Below, piece by piece: positions 51,972 through 61,395 of a DNA stretch of 64,000 bases; within the stretch, counting starts at the first letter, position 1, and each line of letters begins with the position of its first letter. Origin of the DNA: Suilimivivens sp963618065 (GTDB taxonomy: Bacteria > Bacillota > Clostridia > Lachnospirales > Lachnospiraceae); assembly GCA_963618065.1 (NCBI GenBank), contig CAVERH010000005.1, forward strand, positions 25,748 to 89,747, written 5' to 3'. The translations under genes and the position numbers were made by a program. The notes under the pieces were generated by a model, which saw nothing but the letters and a program-made list of their open reading frames with translations, was not told the origin of the DNA and did no database searches.

Positions 51972-52034
51972 CATAAAACAGATTATGTAATGCATATGTG
52001 CTTACACGAAAGGCATTATATAATCTGTTTTATG
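51972..52034. repeat. 63-nt near-perfect hairpin with 22-bp arms
   Basis: A 22-nt arm (51972-51993, starting CATAAAACAG) pairs with 52013-52034 over its full length with a single G-U pair; the loop is 19 nt. No T run follows. It lies between the P-loop gene and the HlyD-like gene. It could be a miniature transposable element, a double-stranded RNA processing site, or an attenuator. Confidence 0.75.
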
Positions 52035-52152
52035 AGAGTAGATTTCTCCATGTATGAAATAAAAGATAAGCTTCTTGCAGCGACGGATGCGAAGCAGATG
52101 TTTTTATGAATAAAGGGGTCAAACTATTAGATTTTAAGAAAGGAGGCTTTAA

Positions 52153-53550
52153 ATGAGTCAGAAACAGAATAATAAAGTCATTTCATTCAGGCGGCCTCCC
52201 AATGGTGGAAATATTGGTGTCGTTATTTTTGCGGCTATTTTTATTTACATCATCATCTGTGTGTTTATGTATTTCACACAGAAGCACATCGAAAGCTATC
52301 AGGTAAAGATGGGCTCCTTGTCCTCAAACAATGTCTATAAGGGAATTGCCCTGCGGGATGAGGAGATTATTACAGCAACGAAATCCGGATATATCAACTA
52401 TTATGCAAGAGAAGGACAGCGTGTCGGTGTCGGCAATCTGGTATATACCATTGATGAATCCGGGAAGCTTGCGGATTATCTGAATACGAACGGAGAGGGA
52501 ACCTCTCTTACGGACAAGGATTTATCCGAATTAAAGACGGAAGTTCTGGGATTCGTGAACAGCTTCGACCATGAGGAATTCACTTCGGTATACGACTTTA
52601 AGAACAGTGTACAGGGTATGGTACAGAAGCTGTCGAGTGCGAATATCCTTGATAATATTGATAAAATCAACAGCTCTGGTGTATCAGAGCTGGTATCGTT
52701 ATGTACGGCGCCGGCAACCGGTATTGTAGTGTTTTCCACAGATGGGTATGAGCAGTTACAACTGGAAGACATAACGAAGGATCTGTTCGATACCAAAAAG
52801 TACGAGAAGACACAGCTCATCAACAATGAACTGGTGGCATCCGGAGATCCGGTTTATAAGATTTCCGGGAACGAGGACTGGTCGATTGTCATTCCGGTGG
52901 ATGCCGACAAGGAGAAGGAGCTGCTCGATGCCGAATATGTGAACGTGAAGTTCCTTAAGAACCAGGACACGTCCTGGGGCAAGGTAAGCTCCTATACGAA
53001 TGCGGACGGGGATATTTTTGTGATGCTTACGTTCACGAACTCCATGGTGATCTTCTGTACGGACCGGTTTATTGATGTGGAACTGATTCTGGAGGATGAA
53101 GCTGGATTGAAGATTCCAAATTCCTCGATTGTGGAGAAGGAATTCTTTATTGTGCCGAAGGACTATGTGACAAAGGGTGGCAACAGCAATAATTTCGGTG
53201 TCATGCGAGAGACCTATACAGAGGATGGCACGGCGACGGTTGAATTCGTGGAAACCAATATTTATAATGAAACCGATGATGAGTATTATATCGATGACAT
53301 GACGCTGCGAATCGGAGATTATATTGTGAAACCGGAGTCTACGGAGAAGTATCCGGTCAGCAAACGGGGCAGTCTGATCGGGGTATATCACATGAACAAG
53401 GGATATGCCGATTTTAAGCAGATAAACATTTTGTATCAGAATGAAGAATACAGTATCGTAAAATCCAATACCCAGTATGGCTTAAGTGTTTATGATTATA
53501 TTGTACTGGATGCAACAACAGTGAATGAGGATGAGTTGATTTATGAGTAA
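52153..53550 (+). CDS. HlyD-like membrane fusion/adaptor protein
   Basis: 465 aa. One N-terminal membrane helix (GVVIFAAIFIYIIICVFMYF), then an extracellular region with biotinyl-lipoyl-like segments (GIALRDEEIITATKSGYINY, EGQRVGVGNLVYTI), resembling HlyD-family adaptors. It lacks a transporter partner and sits directly before yggS and sepF, so a role in cell-envelope assembly or division is likely in this lineage. AAAGGAGG precedes the ATG. Confidence 0.75.
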   Translation: MSQKQNNKVISFRRPPNGGNIGVVIFAAIFIYIIICVFMYFTQKHIESYQVKMGSLSSNNVYKGIALRDEEIITATKSGYINYYAREGQRVGVGNLVYTIDESGKLADYLNTNGEGTSLTDKDLSELKTEVLGFVNSFDHEEFTSVYDFKNSVQGMVQKLSSANILDNIDKINSSGVSELVSLCTAPATGIVVFSTDGYEQLQLEDITKDLFDTKKYEKTQLINNELVASGDPVYKISGNEDWSIVIPVDADKEKELLDAEYVNVKFLKNQDTSWGKVSSYTNADGDIFVMLTFTNSMVIFCTDRFIDVELILEDEAGLKIPNSSIVEKEFFIVPKDYVTKGGNSNNFGVMRETYTEDGTATVEFVETNIYNETDDEYYIDDMTLRIGDYIVKPESTEKYPVSKRGSLIGVYHMNKGYADFKQINILYQNEEYSIVKSNTQYGLSVYDYIVLDATTVNEDELIYE

Positions 53551-54247
53551 GACATTTATTACAGATAATCTGAAAGCGGTACATGGGCGGATCAACGCAG
53601 CGTGTGAGAGAGGACATCGTGATTCATCTGTCGTGCAGCTTATTGCTGTCAGTAAAACGAAACCGGTCGAGATGCTTAAGGAAGCATACGATAACGGTGA
53701 ACGGCACTTTGGTGAGAACAAGGTACAGGAGCTGGTTGCGAAATACGAGCAGCTTCCGAAGGACATCAAATGGCACATGATCGGTCATTTACAGCGGAAT
53801 AAGGTGAAATACATTGTAGATAAGGTAGCGCTCATACACAGTGTGGATTCGGTACGGCTTGCAGAGGAAATTCATAAAGAAGCGATGAAAATCGGACGGA
53901 AGGTACCAATTCTGATTGAAGTAAATGTGGCGGGAGAAGAGACCAAGTTCGGGGTTGCGCCGGAAGAGGTCGAAGACTTACTCAGGGAAATTGCTCCTTT
54001 TGATGGAATTGAAGTACAGGGATTGATGACCATTGCACCTTTCGTCACCGATCCGGAAGAAAATCGGCAATATTTTAACAGACTAAAGCAATTATCTGTT
54101 GACATAAGTTATAAAAACATTGATAATGTTAATATGAATTTTCTTTCCATGGGAATGACAGGAGATTATGAGGTAGCCATCGAAGAGGGGGCTTCCTTTG
54201 TGCGTGTAGGCACAGGAATATTTGGGGAACGTAACTACAATGTGTAA
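53543..54247 (+). CDS. yggS: YggS/PLPBP pyridoxal-phosphate homeostasis protein
   Basis: 234 aa. A PLP-binding lysine is in AVSKTKPVEML (~36); FGENKVQEL, WHMIGHLQRNK and SMGMTGDYEVAI are conserved. It binds PLP without a known catalytic reaction and affects amino-acid and PLP balance. Its ATG overlaps the HlyD-like stop by 8 bp; sepF follows, an arrangement conserved in Firmicutes (ylmE-ylmF). Confidence 0.93.
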   Translation: MSKTFITDNLKAVHGRINAACERGHRDSSVVQLIAVSKTKPVEMLKEAYDNGERHFGENKVQELVAKYEQLPKDIKWHMIGHLQRNKVKYIVDKVALIHSVDSVRLAEEIHKEAMKIGRKVPILIEVNVAGEETKFGVAPEEVEDLLREIAPFDGIEVQGLMTIAPFVTDPEENRQYFNRLKQLSVDISYKNIDNVNMNFLSMGMTGDYEVAIEEGASFVRVGTGIFGERNYNV

Positions 54248-54295
54248 GGGAAAGTTACGGTGAGAATGAATTTTAAGAAGTAAGGAGCATGAATC

Positions 54296-54790
54296 ATGGG
54301 TGTAATGGACAAGTTTCTCAACTACATGAAACTAAACGAGGATGAAGATGATTATTATGATGATGATTATCTGGAAGACGGGGCTGTAGAAGAAAAACCA
54401 AAGAAACAGGCTGCAGCCAATGACGACAGTGATTTTGCAGAAGACAAACCGGCAAAGAAGTCGCTACCTAAAGTAACACCGATGAGACAGGCTGCGAAGA
54501 AAACAGGTAATGGAATGGAAGTCTGTGTAATTAGGCCGACTTCGATTGAGGATGCAAGAGAGATCACAGAGACCCTGCTTGCAAACCGTACCGTTGTATT
54601 GAATCTGGAAGGACTGGATGTTGATATCGCACAGAGAATCATTGACTTTACATCCGGCTCCTGCTTTGCCATCAGTGGTAACTTACAGAAGATTTCTCAT
54701 TATATCTTCATTATCACACCTGCCGTTGTAGATATTTCCGGTGATTTTCAGGATATCTTCGGCGGATCGTTTGATGTACCGATTAATTAG
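54296..54790 (+). CDS. sepF: Cell division protein SepF
   Basis: 164 aa. An N-terminal membrane-binding amphipathic helix (MGVMDKFLNYMKL), an acidic linker and the SepF core (CVIRPTSIEDAREITETLL, RIIDFTSGSCFAISGN, ISGDFQDIF). It bundles FtsZ filaments at the membrane. ATG 54296 follows AAGGAG by eight bases. A terminator follows. Confidence 0.95.
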   Translation: MGVMDKFLNYMKLNEDEDDYYDDDYLEDGAVEEKPKKQAAANDDSDFAEDKPAKKSLPKVTPMRQAAKKTGNGMEVCVIRPTSIEDAREITETLLANRTVVLNLEGLDVDIAQRIIDFTSGSCFAISGNLQKISHYIFIITPAVVDISGDFQDIFGGSFDVPIN

Positions 54791-54825
54791 CAGTTAATAA
54801 AATCATAGATGATAAGAAGCAAAGG

Positions 54826-54856
54826 AAAGCGTCAAATCCATTATTTGGCGCTTTTT
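54826..54856 (+). terminator. Intrinsic terminator after sepF
   Basis: AAAGCGTCAAAT (54826-54837) pairs with ATTTGGCGCTTT (54843-54854), one G-U pair, loop CCATT; T run 54852-54856. Confidence 0.85.
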
Positions 54857-54872
54857 ATACAAATGAAGAATG

Positions 54873-54904
54873 GTTACTGGAACGAGGTACGAGTGAACAG
54901 TAAC
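54873..54904. repeat. Short palindromic repeat before aroB
   Basis: GTTACTG (54873-54879) and CAGTAAC (54898-54904) flank an 18-nt centre. It lies between the sepF terminator and the aroB ribosome-binding site (GAAGGAG). I see no second copy in the window. Confidence 0.45.
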
Positions 54905-54921
54905 TGAAGGAGTAAACACGA

Positions 54922-56022
54922 ATGGGGCGTAAAATTAACGTTTTATATCAGAATAAACCATGCTATGATATCTGTATTGGGGATTCGTTTGGTGCACTTG
55001 CAGATGCACTGGAACCCTTTGCATTAGCGGACCGAAAGATCTGTATTGTTACCGATTCCAATGTGGATCCACTTTATGGAGCGGAAGTAGAGGACATTGT
55101 CGGTGCCATTTCCGGAGAATGTGTCCGTTATGTATTCCCGGCAGGAGAAGAAAGCAAGACCCTTGATTCGGTGAAGGAAATCTACAAATTCCTCATTGAG
55201 AATCACTTTAACCGCAAGGATTTACTGATTGCATTAGGCGGCGGTGTGGTAGGTGATCTCACGGGATATACGGCAGCAACCTACTTAAGAGGAATCGAGT
55301 TCATCCAGATTCCGACCACCCTTTTATCCCAGGCAGATTCGAGCATCGGCGGGAAGACCGGTGTGGACTTTGACGGTTATAAGAATATGGTCGGTGCTTT
55401 TTATATGCCGAAGCTCGTGTATATGAATATTGCAACCCTGCAGTCCTTAAGTGACCGTCAGTTTTACAGCGGTTTTGCAGAGGTCATGAAGTCGGCCCTG
55501 ATTAAGGACGGCCATTTCTACGAGTGGCTGATTGACCAGATGTACGAGATCTGTGAACGGGATGTGGAGACACTTGCTGAAATGGTGGAACGGAGCTGCA
55601 CCATTAAGAAGCTGGTCGTGGAGAAGGATCCTTTGGAAAAGGGTGACCGTGCGTTACTGAACTTTGGACATACAATCGGACACGCAATTGAAAAGTATAT
55701 GAACTTTACCATGACCCACGGAGAATGTGTGGCATTGGGATGTGTTGCGGCAGCATTTATTTCCTGGAAAAAGAACTGGCTTTCCATGGAAGAATATTAT
55801 GAAATCCGGGATATGTTCGTTCCGTTCTATCTGCCGATTTCCATTGATAATCTGGATATTGAAGAGGTGCTGCGGCTTACCAAATCCGATAAGAAGGCAG
55901 AGAACGGCTACATTAAGTTTATCTTATTAAAGAAGGTCGGCAAGGCACTCATTGATAAGACTGTTACTGATGATGAAATCCGTGAAGCTCTTCAGGAACT
56001 GAACTTTAATGAAAATGATTAG
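54922..56022 (+). CDS. aroB: 3-dehydroquinate synthase
   Basis: 366 aa. NAD-binding and active-site segments GGGVVGDLTGYTAATYLRG, PTTLLSQADSSIGGKTGVD and NFGHTIGHAIE are visible. Second step of the shikimate pathway for aromatic amino acids. GAAGGAG precedes the ATG. Nine bases upstream of lspA; no other aro gene nearby. Confidence 0.95.
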   Translation: MGRKINVLYQNKPCYDICIGDSFGALADALEPFALADRKICIVTDSNVDPLYGAEVEDIVGAISGECVRYVFPAGEESKTLDSVKEIYKFLIENHFNRKDLLIALGGGVVGDLTGYTAATYLRGIEFIQIPTTLLSQADSSIGGKTGVDFDGYKNMVGAFYMPKLVYMNIATLQSLSDRQFYSGFAEVMKSALIKDGHFYEWLIDQMYEICERDVETLAEMVERSCTIKKLVVEKDPLEKGDRALLNFGHTIGHAIEKYMNFTMTHGECVALGCVAAAFISWKKNWLSMEEYYEIRDMFVPFYLPISIDNLDIEEVLRLTKSDKKAENGYIKFILLKKVGKALIDKTVTDDEIREALQELNFNEND

Positions 56023-56031
56023 GATACGGTG

Positions 56032-56553
56032 ATGATGAAGCGTGCATCTTTATTAGTAACCGATTTTATGTTGTTTGTGATTCTGGTGATTACGGATCAG
56101 CTGACGAAGCATCTGGCCGTGGTACGGCTTAAGAATCAGGCAGCCTATAATCTGATTAATGGCATTTTGGAATTTAATTATCTGGAAAACCGGGGTGCGG
56201 CCTTCGGGGTTTTGCAGAATCAGAAATATTTCTTTGTATTTGTGGCACTGATCTTTATTGGCGTGATTGTTTTCGTGCTGATTAAGGTTCCGACACAGAA
56301 GAAATATTACAGTCTGAATATCCTGCTTGTGATGATTGCAGCAGGAGCGGTTGGAAACATGATCGACCGGGTACGGTATGATTATGTGGTTGATTTTATT
56401 TATCTGGTATGTATTCAGTTCCCGATTTTTAATGTGGCAGATATCTATGTAACAACGGCAACCGTGATTCTGGTATTTCAGATTCTGTTTGTTTATAAGA
56501 CGAATGATTTTAATTTCTTAAGCTTCAATCCCAAGAAATTCAGGGAGCTGTAA
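56032..56553 (+). CDS. lspA: Lipoprotein signal peptidase (signal peptidase II)
   Basis: 173 aa, four membrane helices. Catalytic Asp residues are in GNMIDRV and FNVADIYV; NYLENRGAAFG is also conserved. It cleaves prolipoproteins such as those at 50.4 and 61.7 kb. The exact start among GTG 56029, ATG 56032 and ATG 56035 is open. Confidence 0.95.
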   Translation: MMKRASLLVTDFMLFVILVITDQLTKHLAVVRLKNQAAYNLINGILEFNYLENRGAAFGVLQNQKYFFVFVALIFIGVIVFVLIKVPTQKKYYSLNILLVMIAAGAVGNMIDRVRYDYVVDFIYLVCIQFPIFNVADIYVTTATVILVFQILFVYKTNDFNFLSFNPKKFREL

Positions 56554-56620
56554 TATCATTTGCATTGTGTGGAACAGTTGCCGGATGATAGGATATTTTG
56601 ACCGGAGATACGGAGTTAAG

Positions 56621-57544
56621 ATGGAAGAACAATTACAGTGTATGGAATTTACGGTTACCGAAGATATGGAAGAAGAAAGAATCGATAAGCTGTTAAGCAG
56701 TCTTATGGATTCTTTTTCACGTTCTTATATCCAGAAGCTAGTGACTAGTGGAAATTTACTGGTCAATGATAAGCCAATCGGGAAAGCCAGTTACAAGGTA
56801 AAGGCAGAGGATGAGATCAAATTGTTCGTTCCACCGGCAGAGCAGTTGAACATTGAACCGGAGGACATTCCACTGGATGTCCTTTATGAGGACGAAGATC
56901 TGATCGTGGTCAATAAGCCGAAGGGAATGGTGGTGCACCCGGCTCCCGGACATTATACCGGCACATTGGTCAATGCACTGTTATATCACTGTAAGGGACA
57001 GTTAAGCGGCATTAACGGCATTTTAAGACCCGGTATCGTACACCGGATTGATAAGGATACCACAGGCTCCATCATTGCCTGCAAAAACGACCGGGCACAT
57101 AACAGTCTTGCCGAACAGCTCAAGGTTCATTCTATTACCCGGAGGTATCGTGCGATTGTCTGTGGAAGCTTAAAGGAAGAAGAAGGGACGATTCATAAGA
57201 GTATCGGACGGGACAGTAAGGACCGGAAGAAAATGGCGGTTGTCACGTCTGGAGGCAAGGATGCCATTACCCATTACCGGGTTTTACGCAGGTTTGACCA
57301 GTATACCTATGTGGAATGTGAACTGGAAACCGGAAGAACGCATCAGATCCGTGTGCATATGGCAAGCATCGGACATCCGATTTTAGGAGATGAAGTCTAT
57401 GGTTCTGTGAAATGTCCCTATAAGCTGCAGGGACAGACTCTTCATGCGAAAATTCTCGGGTTTATCCAACCTACAACCGGGGATTATATCGAGACAGATG
57501 CTCCTTTACCGGCGTATTTTCAACATTTGCTGGAAATTCTATAA
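56621..57544 (+). CDS. RluD-family 23S rRNA pseudouridine synthase
   Basis: 307 aa. An N-terminal S4 RNA-binding domain (RIDKLLSSLMDSFSRSYIQK) and the catalytic domain with HRIDKDTTG (catalytic Asp). Modifies uridines in large-subunit rRNA, most likely the RluD positions in helix 69. ATG 56621 follows GGAG by six bases; the longer ATG 56567 version has no good site. lspA-rluD is a conserved pair. Confidence 0.92.
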   Translation: MEEQLQCMEFTVTEDMEEERIDKLLSSLMDSFSRSYIQKLVTSGNLLVNDKPIGKASYKVKAEDEIKLFVPPAEQLNIEPEDIPLDVLYEDEDLIVVNKPKGMVVHPAPGHYTGTLVNALLYHCKGQLSGINGILRPGIVHRIDKDTTGSIIACKNDRAHNSLAEQLKVHSITRRYRAIVCGSLKEEEGTIHKSIGRDSKDRKKMAVVTSGGKDAITHYRVLRRFDQYTYVECELETGRTHQIRVHMASIGHPILGDEVYGSVKCPYKLQGQTLHAKILGFIQPTTGDYIETDAPLPAYFQHLLEIL

Positions 57545-57600
57545 GCAATTGCACTATTTTCTGATAATAGCAAAAAAAGTATTATTTCTTTCAACTTTAT

Positions 57601-57629
57601 TTGAATTTTGAGACATTTTGATGTATAAT
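57601..57629 (+). promoter_or_regulatory. Sigma-A promoter for the cytidylate-kinase-like gene
   Basis: TTGAAT (57601-57606), 17-bp spacer, TATAAT (57624-57629). The leader to the ATG at 57688 is about 50 nt and includes AAGGAGG. Confidence 0.7.
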
Positions 57630-57687
57630 AATAAATAAGCAATTGGGGTTTGATTGCAGATAGGGTTAAGAGAAGGAGGTATTACAT

Positions 57688-58314
57688 ATGAACACAGTAA
57701 TTACCATTGGTCGTCAGTTTGGCTCTGCAGGCCGTGAGATCGGAGAACAGGTTGCCAAAGAATTTGGAATTAAATATTATGATAAGGAGCTGCTTTCCAG
57801 AGCAGCAAAGGAAAGTGGTTTTTGTGAAGAAATTCTTGAAAACCATGATGAGCGTCCAACCAGTTCATTCCTTTATAATCTGGTTATGGATACTTATTCA
57901 TTCGGCTATAATGCATCCCATTATGTGGATATGCCGATCAGCCACAAGGTGTTCCTGGCACAGTTTGATGCCATTAAGAAGGTGGCCAGCGAAGGTCCCT
58001 GCGTCATTGTAGGACGTTGCGCAGACTATGCACTGCAGGATATGAAAAACTGTGTGAATATTTTTATCTATGGGGATGAGGATGTGAAGACCCAGTTCGT
58101 TATGAAGAAATACAATGTCGATGCTGCGAAAGCCAAGGATATGTGCAATAAGAAGGATAAACAGCGTCAGAGCTATTACAATTACTATTCTTCCAAGAAA
58201 TGGGGAAGAGCCGACAGCTATGACCTGTGCATCAACAGCAGCGTGTTAGGCGAAGAAGGAACGGTTCGTCTGATTAAGCAGTATGTGGAAGATTTTGAGG
58301 CGCGCCAGAAATAG
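57688..58314 (+). CDS. Cytidylate kinase-like protein
   Basis: 208 aa. P-loop-type GRQFGSAGREIGEQVA near residue 8 and IVGRCADYAL belong to the cytidylate kinase-2-like family. It is related to but distinct from Cmk; the substrate is not proven. AGGAGG before the ATG. Its stop codon lies inside the terminator loop region. Confidence 0.85.
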   Translation: MNTVITIGRQFGSAGREIGEQVAKEFGIKYYDKELLSRAAKESGFCEEILENHDERPTSSFLYNLVMDTYSFGYNASHYVDMPISHKVFLAQFDAIKKVASEGPCVIVGRCADYALQDMKNCVNIFIYGDEDVKTQFVMKKYNVDAAKAKDMCNKKDKQRQSYYNYYSSKKWGRADSYDLCINSSVLGEEGTVRLIKQYVEDFEARQK

Positions 58315-58324
58315 GCGCGCTTTT
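58300..58324 (+). terminator. Intrinsic terminator overlapping the end of the kinase gene
   Basis: GCGCGCC (58300-58306), loop AGAAATA, GGCGCGC (58314-58320), TTTT. The 5' arm is coding sequence and the stop codon TAG ends at 58314. Confidence 0.8.
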
Positions 58325-58342
58325 CCATATTAAATTTTCTGA

Positions 58343-59710
58343 TCAGATAGTCTCTTCCATACGTTTGAGTTCGGGAAGAACGGTGAAAAGCATGGTCAGG
58401 AAGCAGGCGCTTCCACCGATTACATTGGAAACCGGTTCTGCAAGGAAAACACCCTCCGTGCCCATGTTCATGGCATAGGGCAGAAGATAGGTCAAAGGAA
58501 CAACAATAAATACTTTACGAAGCAGGGAGAAGAAAATCGCCTGCTTCTTTTTATTTAAGGATTTGAACACAGTCTGCCCGATGTATTGCAGATCCATGAA
58601 GATAAAGGCGGCAAAGTAGATTTTCAGGGCAGGAATGGCATCCCGGATCAGTTCCGCATCCGAACTGAAAATCCGGATGAGAAATTCCGGTGCAAATAAA
58701 ATGACACTCCAGACAACAGCCGTATAAAGAAGAATCATAAAGCCCATTTCAAGTCCGGCCTTTTTCACGCGCCTTGGACGTCTGGCACCATAGTTATAGC
58801 TGAGGATCGGGGATGTACCTTCGTTCATGGCATAAATCGGAGTTTCCACAAGCTGACGGGCACTGGAAATAATCGTCATGACAGAGATATAAATATCACC
58901 ACCGGTAACGGAAAGTACATTATTGGCGCAGATGGATACCAGACTGTTGGTTAACTGCATGATAAAGCCGGCTGTTCCGAGACTGGTAATATCTTTTGCC
59001 AGTTTCCGACTTTCTTTCCATTCTTTTACGGGAACAAATTGCACCTTGAATTCGGACTTATTATGCAAAAAATAAAGTACAAATGCTGCAGACAGAAACT
59101 GTGAAAGTATTGTGGCAATGGCAGCCCCACGGATTCCAAGATTCATAGCGAAGATGAAAACGGGATCCAGAATGATGTTTGCAACCGCGCCGATTGCGAC
59201 AGAAAGCATTCCAATCGTGGAGTATCCCTGTGCATTGATAAACGGATTCATACCGGTTGCAATCATGGAGGGAAGCGTTCCAATCAGATAAATCATCAGG
59301 TAGGGAACGGCATACAGAAGCGCATCTTTAGACGCTCCAAATAAAGCAAGGATCGGATTGGCAAAAAGCAGACCGACAGCCATGATCAGAATCGCACAGA
59401 TGCAGAGCATGGTGAAGGAAATATTCATAATTCTCTGGGCAGTATCGGTATCCTTCGTACCTCTGCTGATCGAAAACAACGGAGCGCCGCCACCGCCAAA
59501 CAGGTTGCTGAATGCCGTAATGATGACAATAATCGGGAAGCATAAACCGACCGCGCCGAGAGCAGTTGTTCCGATACCGGGAATCCGTGCAATATAAATC
59601 CGGTCCACTATGTTATAAAGAAGACTTAAAATCTGTGCAACCAGCATGGGAAGCGCAGCACCTAAAATATTACTTGTAATCGTTCCATGTTCAAAATCAA
59701 TTCGTTTCAT
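58343..59710 (-). CDS. MATE-family efflux transporter
   Basis: 455 aa, 12 membrane helices with the duplicated MATE layout (GAALPMLVAQILSLLYNIVD; GMNPFINAQGYSTIG; NEGTSPILSYNYGARRPRRV). Exports cationic drugs or metabolites using ion gradients. Start ATG at 59710-59708, AAGGA nine bases before; a longer frame upstream contains a low-complexity KKKDNKDNKD repeat and is unlikely. It is divergent from a LysR regulator that probably controls it. Confidence 0.92.
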   Translation of the reverse strand: MKRIDFEHGTITSNILGAALPMLVAQILSLLYNIVDRIYIARIPGIGTTALGAVGLCFPIIVIITAFSNLFGGGGAPLFSISRGTKDTDTAQRIMNISFTMLCICAILIMAVGLLFANPILALFGASKDALLYAVPYLMIYLIGTLPSMIATGMNPFINAQGYSTIGMLSVAIGAVANIILDPVFIFAMNLGIRGAAIATILSQFLSAAFVLYFLHNKSEFKVQFVPVKEWKESRKLAKDITSLGTAGFIMQLTNSLVSICANNVLSVTGGDIYISVMTIISSARQLVETPIYAMNEGTSPILSYNYGARRPRRVKKAGLEMGFMILLYTAVVWSVILFAPEFLIRIFSSDAELIRDAIPALKIYFAAFIFMDLQYIGQTVFKSLNKKKQAIFFSLLRKVFIVVPLTYLLPYAMNMGTEGVFLAEPVSNVIGGSACFLTMLFTVLPELKRMEETI

Positions 59711-59761
59711 AATGCTATCCTTATTATCCTTATTATCCTTTTTCTTGTTTTTGTCTTTCAC

Positions 59762-59826
59762 TTGACATTTAGTATAGCATGAGATAATATATATGTAAAT
59801 TATGGTATTTATATTGCAATGCAATA
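59762..59826. promoter_or_regulatory. Overlapping divergent promoters and LysR-type operator for MATE/lysR
   Basis: On the + strand: TTGACA (59762-59767), 17 bp, TAATAT (59785-59790) for lysR. On the - strand: TTTACA (59799-59794), 17 bp, TATACT (59776-59771) for the MATE gene. The dyad TATTGC-AAT-GCAATA (59812-59826) lies upstream of the MATE -35 element, at the usual position of a LysR-type activator site, and in the leader of lysR. Confidence 0.6.
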
Positions 59827-59855
59827 ATATTCATATATAAAAGAGGGATGATACG

Positions 59856-60698
59856 ATGGAAATGAAGCAGTTGGAGTACTTCTGTGCAATTGTTGAAGCA
59901 GGAACGATCAGTGGCGCAGCCAAAGTCCTTCACATGACGCAGCCTCCTTTAAGCTATCAGATGAAAATGCTGGAAGAGGAGCTTGAGGTACAGTTGTTTT
60001 TGCGGGGAATGAAGAAAATTACCCTGACAGAAGCCGGGGCTGCATTATATGAACGTGCCGGAAGCCTTCTAAAAATGGCGGACATTACGAAACGTGAGGT
60101 ATTTAAGGCTGGAACCGCAGCAACGATCCATATTGGGATGACACCTTCTTCGGTATCCATGATGTCGGAGTATCTGGCAAGGTTTGCACAGAAGTTCCCG
60201 GAGGTTCATTTTGACATTCACGAGGGATCGACCTTTACGCTGAAGGATCAGTTGGAGAACCGGATCGTAGACATTACAACGCTGCGTACTCCGATCATGT
60301 TAAAAGGATGTGAGACGAGGTCGCTTGCACAGGAAAAACTACTGGTGATGGCGCTTCCGACCCATGAGGTCATGCAGCAGGATCCTCAGAATCTTACACT
60401 TAAAGCTCTTTCTCAATATAAGATTATTCTTTCACACCGGTATCGACAGTATATTCTTTCTGCATTCGAGGAAAAAGGAATTTTCTGCGATATTTACTGT
60501 GAATGTGAAGACGCCAGAACTGCATTGACTCTGGCGGAAAATGGACTTGGAGTGGCGATTTTACCGGCCTCCATGCAGAAGCTGAGTGATAAGGTAACCT
60601 GCCGTGAAGTCACTGATACCGATCTGACTACAGAGATTCTGCTTGCCTGGAGAAAAGAAAGACTTCCTGCAGAAGTACAGGAATTTCTTGCATTTTAG
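59856..60698 (+). CDS. LysR-family transcriptional regulator
   Basis: 280 aa. The winged HTH (LEYFCAIVEAGTISGAAKVLHMTQPPLSYQM) and effector domain (IHIGMTPSSVSMM... ENGLGVAILPASM) are typical. Divergent from the MATE gene, which it probably activates or represses in response to a small ligand. The palindrome at 59812-59826 is its likely binding site. Confidence 0.9.
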   Translation: MEMKQLEYFCAIVEAGTISGAAKVLHMTQPPLSYQMKMLEEELEVQLFLRGMKKITLTEAGAALYERAGSLLKMADITKREVFKAGTAATIHIGMTPSSVSMMSEYLARFAQKFPEVHFDIHEGSTFTLKDQLENRIVDITTLRTPIMLKGCETRSLAQEKLLVMALPTHEVMQQDPQNLTLKALSQYKIILSHRYRQYILSAFEEKGIFCDIYCECEDARTALTLAENGLGVAILPASMQKLSDKVTCREVTDTDLTTEILLAWRKERLPAEVQEFLAF

Positions 60699-60762
60699 TA
60701 AAATTTAGTTCAAGTATCCGTTAAGAATGATTTTTAATTAAAACTATATGGAGGACAATGCA

Positions 60763-61395
60763 ATGACCAAAGAAGAAAAAGTAGCACGTTTTCAAAAACT
60801 GAATCATGACATCCAAAAGGAACAGATTCTATGTGCCGGTTCATCCTTAATGGAAATGTTTCCGGTTGAAAAGTTTGTAAAAGAAGAATATCCTGATACC
60901 ATCATCTATAATCGTGGGATCGGCGGTTATATTACAGACGAACTGTTAGAGCATCTCGATGTCTGTGTACTTGACCTGCAGCCGTCCCGTCTTTTTATCA
61001 ACATCGGAACCAACGACTTAAGCAATCCGGACGTTACGATTGACGGATTGATGAAGAAGTATGATGAAATCTTATGCCGGATTGAAGAGGCCATTCCCGG
61101 TATTGAAATTTATCTGATGGCATATTTCCCGATCAATTACGAGGCAGCTATCGAAGAAATGAAACCCTGCCTTCTCATTCGCACCAACGAACGGCTTAAT
61201 GAAGCAAATAAGGCGGTTGCAGAGCTTGCAAAGAAGCATCGGGTCAAGTATATTGACATCAACGACCCGTTAAAAGATGCAGACGGAAATCTCCGTGCGG
61301 ATTATACCATTGAAGGTATGCATATCAAGGAAGAAGGATATCGTTCTATTTTCCCGATGTTTATGAAATATGCACTGGAGCCGAAGTGGAAGTAA
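60763..61395 (+). CDS. SGNH/GDSL-family hydrolase
   Basis: 210 aa. Block I GSSLMEM (nucleophile Ser), GIGGYITDEL, NIGTNDLSNP (block III Asn) and MHIKEEGY (His) are the SGNH signature. Probably an esterase or acetyl-hydrolase of glycans; no signal peptide. ATG 60763 follows GGAGG by eight bases; ATG 60748 overlaps that site. The stop codon lies at the foot of hairpin motif copy 3. Confidence 0.85.
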   Translation: MTKEEKVARFQKLNHDIQKEQILCAGSSLMEMFPVEKFVKEEYPDTIIYNRGIGGYITDELLEHLDVCVLDLQPSRLFINIGTNDLSNPDVTIDGLMKKYDEILCRIEEAIPGIEIYLMAYFPINYEAAIEEMKPCLLIRTNERLNEANKAVAELAKKHRVKYIDINDPLKDADGNLRADYTIEGMHIKEEGYRSIFPMFMKYALEPKWK

